Below, one piece after another: positions 60,300 to 64,000 of a stretch of DNA of 64,000 bases. Origin of the DNA: GCA-2861595 sp035536185 (lineage in GTDB: Bacteria; Actinomycetota; Acidimicrobiia; Acidimicrobiales; GCA-2861595); NCBI GenBank assembly GCA_035536185.1, contig DATLOM010000031.1, forward strand, positions 60,268-124,267. The letters are read 5' to 3'. The notes beneath the pieces were generated by a model. The model did no database searches. It saw only the letters and a program-made list of their open reading frames with translations, and had not been told where the DNA came from. The translations under genes and the position numbers were made by a program. Positions within the stretch are counted from its first letter, which is position 1. Every line of letters begins with the position of its first letter.

Positions 60300-61516
60300 C
60301 CCAGTTCGCCGACATCGAGAAGGCCATCGCCGCCATCGCCCGAGGCGACATGATCGTGGTGGTCGACGATCAGGACCGCGAGAACGAGGGCGACCTGATA
60401 ATGGCCGCCGAGCACGCCACGCCCGAAAAGATCGCCTTCTTCGTGCGCCACACCTCCGGCGTCATATGCATGCCCATGGAAGGCGGCCGTCTCGACCAGC
60501 TCGGCCTGCCCCTGATGGTCGTCGACAACACCGAGTCGCAGCGCACCGCCTTCACGGTCAGCGTCGACTACCGACCCGGCACCAGCACCGGCATCTCCGC
60601 GGCCGACCGGGCCACCACCATCCAGGCCCTCATCAACCCCGATACCGACCCCGCCGACCTGGCCAAGCCCGGCCACATCTTCCCGCTCCGTTACCGCACC
60701 GGCGGCGTCCTCAAGCGGGCCGGCCACACCGAAGCGGCGGTCGACCTGGCCCGGGCCGCCGGCCTCGCCCCTGCCGGCGTGCTCTGCGAGGTCGTCAAGG
60801 ACGACGGTGAGATGGCCCGCCTTCCCGACCTCGAGACGTTCACCCAGGAGCACGGCCTCCTGCTCATCTCCATCGCCGACCTGATCCGCTACCGGCGCCA
60901 GAACGACAAGCTGGTCAAGCGTGTGTCCGAGGCCAAGATCCCCACGGCCTACGGCGATTTCACCTGTTACGCCTACGAGTCGGTCATCAACGGCGACCAG
61001 CACGTGGCCTTCGTCAAGGGTGCGGTCCAGGGTGAGAGCAACGTGCTCGTCCGGGTGCACAGCGAGTGCCTCACCGGCGACGTCTTCGGATCCAAGCGCT
61101 GCGACTGCGGCTGGCAGCTCGAGGCCGCCGTCAAGCGCGTGGCCGAGGAGGGGCTCGGCGTGGTGGTCTACCTCCGGGGCCACGAAGGCAGGGGGATCGG
61201 TCTCGCCCACAAGCTCGCCGCCTACGCCCTTCAGGAGCAGGGTCGCGACACTGTCGACGCCAATCTCGACCTCGGCCTGCCCGTCGACAGCCGTGAGTAC
61301 GGCATCGGCGCCCAGATCCTCGTGGACCTCGGGATCACGACAATGCGCTACCTGACCAACAACCCCGCCAAGTACGGTGGCCTCGAGGGTTTCGGCCTGG
61401 AGATGGTCGAGCGGGTGCCGCTGGAGTCCTCGCCCAACTCCCACAACCACGCTTATCTCCGGACCAAGAGGGACCGCATGGGCCACTACCTGGAGGGCCT
61501 CGATGACGACCTATGA
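60296..61516 (+). CDS. ribBA: Bifunctional DHBP synthase / GTP cyclohydrolase II
   Basis: 406 residues. DHBP synthase half: VVDDQDRENEGDLIMAAEHAT, HTSGVICMPM, GHIFPLRYRTGGVLKRAGHTEAAVDLARAAGL. GTP cyclohydrolase II half: VRVHSECLTGDVFGSKRCDCGWQLEAA (zinc Cys) and HEGRGIGLAHKLAAYALQEQGRDTVDAN. Provides both riboflavin precursors. ATG overlaps the ribE stop. Confidence 0.97.
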   Translation: MTQFADIEKAIAAIARGDMIVVVDDQDRENEGDLIMAAEHATPEKIAFFVRHTSGVICMPMEGGRLDQLGLPLMVVDNTESQRTAFTVSVDYRPGTSTGISAADRATTIQALINPDTDPADLAKPGHIFPLRYRTGGVLKRAGHTEAAVDLARAAGLAPAGVLCEVVKDDGEMARLPDLETFTQEHGLLLISIADLIRYRRQNDKLVKRVSEAKIPTAYGDFTCYAYESVINGDQHVAFVKGAVQGESNVLVRVHSECLTGDVFGSKRCDCGWQLEAAVKRVAEEGLGVVVYLRGHEGRGIGLAHKLAAYALQEQGRDTVDANLDLGLPVDSREYGIGAQILVDLGITTMRYLTNNPAKYGGLEGFGLEMVERVPLESSPNSHNHAYLRTKRDRMGHYLEGLDDDL

Positions 61517-62198
61517 GGGCGAGCTGCAGGGGGACGGCACCCGGATCGCCGTCGTCTGCAGCCGCTTCAACCGGGAGATCACCGAACGTCTCCTGGCCGG
61601 CGCCCTCGACGGCCTGCGCGCCCACGGCGTCGACGACGGGTCGACGACCATCGCCTGGGTCCCCGGCGCCTTCGAGCTGCCCCTGGCCGCCGCCCGCCTC
61701 GCCGGCTCGGGCGAGTACGACGCCGTCGTCTGCCTCGGTGCTGTGATCCGCGGCGCCACCGGCCACTACGAGCAGGTGGCCGGCCAGTGCGCGGCCGGCA
61801 TCCAGCGGGCCCAGATGGACACCGGCGTCCCCGTCATCTTCGGCGTGCTCACCACCGACACCCTCGACCATGCCCTCGAACGGGCCGGCGTCGCCACCGG
61901 CGAGTCGCCGGCGGGCGAGTACCTGCGCCAGGAACACGCCGGGCCCGCGGGTGGCATGAGCTCGAAACAAGCCGGCAGCGCCACCGGTGACCTGTCAACG
62001 GAGCAGCCGGTCATCCCGGCTGGCCGCGGGCCCACCGGCACGACGGCCATGACGGCGGGCACAGGCGCCGACCAGAACGTCCGGCCGAAGAATGCCATTG
62101 GTTGTCCGCCTATCTCAAACAAGGGCTACGAGGCGGCCATGGCTGCGCTCGAGATGTGCGACCTGCTCCGCCAGCTGCCCAAGAGCCCCCGGGCCTGA
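61503..62198 (+). CDS. ribH: Lumazine synthase with ~75-residue insertion
   Basis: 231 residues; the family is ~155. The first ~129 residues are ordinary (VCSRFNREITERLLAGALDGL, WVPGAFELPLAAARLA, VCLGAVIRGATGHYEQV, GVLTTDTLDHALERAG). The family then continues with a few residues and NKGxxAA, but here a Gly/Ala/Thr/Ser-rich block of about 75 residues (130-205) comes before NKGYEAAMAALEMCDLLRQL. The frame is open throughout. The insertion sits close to the active-site surface. ATG overlaps ribBA. Confidence 0.92.
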   Translation: MTTYEGELQGDGTRIAVVCSRFNREITERLLAGALDGLRAHGVDDGSTTIAWVPGAFELPLAAARLAGSGEYDAVVCLGAVIRGATGHYEQVAGQCAAGIQRAQMDTGVPVIFGVLTTDTLDHALERAGVATGESPAGEYLRQEHAGPAGGMSSKQAGSATGDLSTEQPVIPAGRGPTGTTAMTAGTGADQNVRPKNAIGCPPISNKGYEAAMAALEMCDLLRQLPKSPRA

Positions 62199-62214
62199 GC
62201 GGAGAGCAAGGGAC

Positions 62215-63090
62215 ATGCTGCGCCTCGTCCTGCCAAAAGGCTCCCTGGAGGCCGCCACCCTCGAGCTGTTCGAGGCTGCCGACCTGCCGGTGCGGCGCAG
62301 CTCCGAGGTCGACTACCGGGCCACCATCCCCGACCCCCGCATCGCCGACGTGCGCATCCTGCGGCCCCAGGAGATCCCCCGTTATGTCGCCGAGGGGCTC
62401 TTCGACATCGGCATCACCGGCCGCGACTGGATCGAGGAGACGGCCAGCGACGTCATCTCCCTCGGGGAACTGCACTACTCCAAGGCGACGGCCCGGCCCG
62501 TCCAGGTGGTGCTGGCCGTGGCCCAGGACTCGCCGGTGAGATCCGTGGCCGACCTGCCGCCGCGGGCCCGGGTGCACACCGAGTACCCCGAGCTCACCCG
62601 GCGGTACCTGGAGAAGAACGGCGTCGACGGCGACGTCACCCTGTCCTACGGCGCCACCGAGGCCAAGGTGCCCGAGATCGCCGATGCCGTGGTGGAGATC
62701 ACCGAAACGGGCCGGGCCCTCAAGGCCGCCGGCCTGCGCATCGTGGACACCGTGCTGGTGTCCTTCACCGAGCTCATCGCCAATCCGACCTCCTGCCAGG
62801 ACCCGGACAAGCGCCACGCCATGGACCAGGTGCTCACCCTGCTCCTCGGAACCCTCGAGGCGCGGGGCAGGGTGCTGGTGAAGCTCAACGTGTCGGAACC
62901 CGACCTGGCCGGCGTCATAGCCATCCTCCCCGCACTGCGCTCGCCCAGCGTCTCCAAGCTGTTCGGCGAGGAGGCCTACGCCGTCGAGACCGTCGTTCCC
63001 AAGGCCGACATCAACACCCTCATCCCCGCCCTCAAGGACCACGGCGCCAGCGACATCATCGAGCTCCCGCTGGCCAAGATCGTCCATTGA
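62215..63090 (+). CDS. hisG: ATP phosphoribosyltransferase, long form
   Basis: 291 residues. First enzyme of histidine synthesis. RLVLPKGSLEAATLELFEAADL, DIGITGRDWIEE, VHTEYPELTRRYLEKNG, and a C-terminal ACT-like regulatory domain (GRVLVKLNVSEPDLAGVIAILPALRSPSVSKL) that marks the long form. hisE, often its partner, is not adjacent. ATG 62215 has AAGGGA upstream. Confidence 0.95.
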   Translation: MLRLVLPKGSLEAATLELFEAADLPVRRSSEVDYRATIPDPRIADVRILRPQEIPRYVAEGLFDIGITGRDWIEETASDVISLGELHYSKATARPVQVVLAVAQDSPVRSVADLPPRARVHTEYPELTRRYLEKNGVDGDVTLSYGATEAKVPEIADAVVEITETGRALKAAGLRIVDTVLVSFTELIANPTSCQDPDKRHAMDQVLTLLLGTLEARGRVLVKLNVSEPDLAGVIAILPALRSPSVSKLFGEEAYAVETVVPKADINTLIPALKDHGASDIIELPLAKIVH

Positions 63091-63296
63091 GCACAGGGCA
63101 AGGCCGCGGTCGGGTGGCCGAGTTCGACGACCACAAGGGCTACGGCTGGATCGAGGACTCCGCCGGCCGCCGGCTCTTCTTCCACTGCACCGGGATCGCC
63201 GACGGTTCCCGCACCATCGAGGTAGGCGCCGGCGTCACCTACGAGATCGTCGAGGGCCGCATGGGCGCCGAGGCCACCGGTATCAGCGAGACCTGA
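63087..63296 (+). CDS. Cold-shock-domain-like small protein
   Basis: 69 residues, one OB-fold: GRVAEFDDHKGYGWIEDSAGRRLFFHCTGIADGSRTIEVGAGVTYEIVEGRMGAEATGI. The KGYGWI and LFFHCT motifs correspond to RNP1/RNP2 of cold-shock proteins, which bind single-stranded RNA or DNA. TTG start overlaps the hisG stop (TTGA). Divergent from typical CspA. Confidence 0.8.
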   Translation: MSTGQGRGRVAEFDDHKGYGWIEDSAGRRLFFHCTGIADGSRTIEVGAGVTYEIVEGRMGAEATGISET

Positions 63297-63308
63297 GCCG
63301 GCAGCTTC

Positions 63309-63707
63309 TCAGCTGGGCTGGTGTCCGGCCTTCATCTGCACGAAGGCCAGGCGCAGCTGGGTTAGCCCCTCCTTCAGCTGGTCCTCGCCCTCACCGAGGC
63401 GACCGGCCAGGCCCTCGATGACGGCGCCGAGAGCGTCGATGGCGAGTTGAGCCTGGGGCAGCTGGGGCGGCGTGAGCGACAGGTGCAGGGCGGCCAGCTC
63501 GAACAACCCGTAGGCGTGGTTGGCGATCACCAGCTCGGCCGGGGTCTCGGCCAGCTGGCGGCGCAGCTCCATCATCTTTGCTTCCATCTCGGCCTCAGTG
63601 GGCTCGGCGCCGCCGGCCCGGCCCGCGGGAGGGGGAGGTTCTTCGGCCCGGTCGGGCTGGTTGCCGCCCACCGGCCTTTCTCCGCCGGGTGTCCAGATGG
63701 TGCTCAT
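63309..63707 (-). CDS. DUF1844 family protein
   Basis: 132 residues. A Pro-rich N-terminus is followed by LAETPAELVIANHAYGLFELAALHLSLTPPQLPQAQLAIDALGAVIEGLAGRLGE, the DUF1844 pattern; function unknown. It is commonly next to infC in actinobacteria, divergently transcribed as here. Start at 63707 is supported by a -10 box 7 nt upstream. Confidence 0.83.
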   Translation of the reverse strand: MSTIWTPGGERPVGGNQPDRAEEPPPPAGRAGGAEPTEAEMEAKMMELRRQLAETPAELVIANHAYGLFELAALHLSLTPPQLPQAQLAIDALGAVIEGLAGRLGEGEDQLKEGLTQLRLAFVQMKAGHQPS

Positions 63708-63720
63708 CGCTGGTACCCTA
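63708..63720 (-). promoter_or_regulatory. Leaderless-type -10 box of DUF1844 gene
   Basis: Minus-strand TAGGGT (63720-63715), 7 nt, then ATG at 63707. Confidence 0.55.
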
Positions 63721-63810
63721 ACCACAAACCAAGAACGGGAAGCGGGGCCAGTTCATCGGCCCCCACCCGGCCAGCCGATCCGTCGGGTGTGCCGGGTCGA
63801 ATGGCCGCCG

Positions 63811-63840
63811 AGGGCGGGCGTTGCTTCCGACGCCTGCCCT
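63811..63840 (+). promoter_or_regulatory. infC leader hairpin
   Basis: AGGGCGGGCGT (63811-63821) pairs with ACGCCTGCCCT (63830-63840), 11 bp with one G-U, loop of 8 nt, no T-run. It lies 22 nt before the infC ribosome site and may be part of an autoregulatory leader (for example L20- or IF3-linked). Confidence 0.55.
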
Positions 63841-63877
63841 TGTCGCGTAAGGGGCACCAACCAAGGAGTGATGCCGC

Positions 63878-64000
63878 ATCGCCGCAGGGACCGCCGCCGA
63901 GACCAGGATCAACGACCGGATCAGAGCTCGTGAGGTGCGTCTGATAGACGCCGACGGGGCGCAATTGGGGATCAAGAGCCTTCCCGATGCTCTTGTCATC
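63878..64000 (+). CDS. infC: Translation initiation factor IF-3, 3' end missing
   Basis: Only the first 41 codons are in the window: after IAAGTAAET comes RINDRIRAREVRLIDADGAQLGIKSLPDAL, the conserved IF-3 N-terminus. In this frame a TGA at 63869-63871 bars any upstream start. The only plausible start after it is ATC at 63878, which has AAGGAG 9 nt upstream. E. coli infC likewise uses a rare start (AUU), which allows autoregulation by IF-3. Confidence 0.88.
   Translation, partial: MAAGTAAETRINDRIRAREVRLIDADGAQLGIKSLPDALVI

Overview
The window is GC-rich, densely packed chromosomal DNA of an actinobacterium, most likely of the class Acidimicrobiia. This is inferred from actinobacterial marker genes (an mIHF-type protein before gmk, a degenerate PriA without helicase motifs, the alaS-ruvX-mltG-aroE order), many GTG/TTG starts, ATGA/GTGA stop-start overlaps, and many starts with a TANNNT-like -10 box only 6-7 nt upstream, which points to leaderless mRNAs. 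No rRNA, tRNA, CRISPR, phage or IS element was seen.

Layout. 1-7.3 kb: DUF948 protein, alaS, ruvX, mltG, aroE, then a DUF4388 protein. 7.4-27.8 kb: a complete type IV pilus locus: pilB, pilT (both with MshEN domains), pilC, pilA, pilD, a small BldC/excisionase-like HTH gene, a fused pilM-pilN, pilO, a PilP-like protein, and two minor-pilin operons, one per strand, diverging from a shared promoter region. It is interrupted by an XRE/nucleotidyltransferase operon and a class B penicillin-binding protein. 27.8-32.6 kb: aroK-aroB-aroQ, a damaged VapBC locus plus an orphan VapB, pepP, efp, nusB. 32.8-37.3 kb: a membrane HD-GYP protein with an Ig-like ectodomain, an ion-channel-like protein, and a Phd/RelE pair. 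37.4-49.3 kb: de novo pyrimidine synthesis (pyrR, pyrB, pyrC, carA, carB, pyrD, pyrF), split between pyrB and pyrC by a Phd/PIN pair and two secreted proteins. 49.3-58.7 kb: mihF, gmk, rpoZ, coaBC, metK, priA, def, fmt, rsmB, mogA. 58.7-64 kb: ribD-ribE-ribBA-ribH, hisG, a cold-shock-like protein, a DUF1844 protein on the minus strand, and the start of infC.

How it works together. The pilus cluster encodes assembly and retraction motors, platform, peptidase, alignment complex, major pilin and six minor pilins. MshEN domains on both motors and a nearby HD-GYP phosphodiesterase suggest cyclic-di-GMP control. The aro, pyr and rib sets are contiguous biosynthetic operons. The pyr genes carry two near-identical cis elements (promoter, PyrR-binding stem-loop, Shine-Dalgarno, short coding segment, intrinsic terminator). 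In one copy the terminator lies inside the start of pyrR; in the other it lies inside a 24-codon leader peptide whose stop overlaps the pyrC start.

The strongest second-look items are this duplicated translated attenuator, four 9-nt direct repeats at the promoter of the pilus HTH regulator, an apparent AUC start for infC, a ~75-residue insertion in lumazine synthase (with other insertions in AlaS, CarB, PriA and RsmB), the PilM-PilN fusion, and toxin-antitoxin remnants between core operons. Everything here was read by eye; no database search was run.
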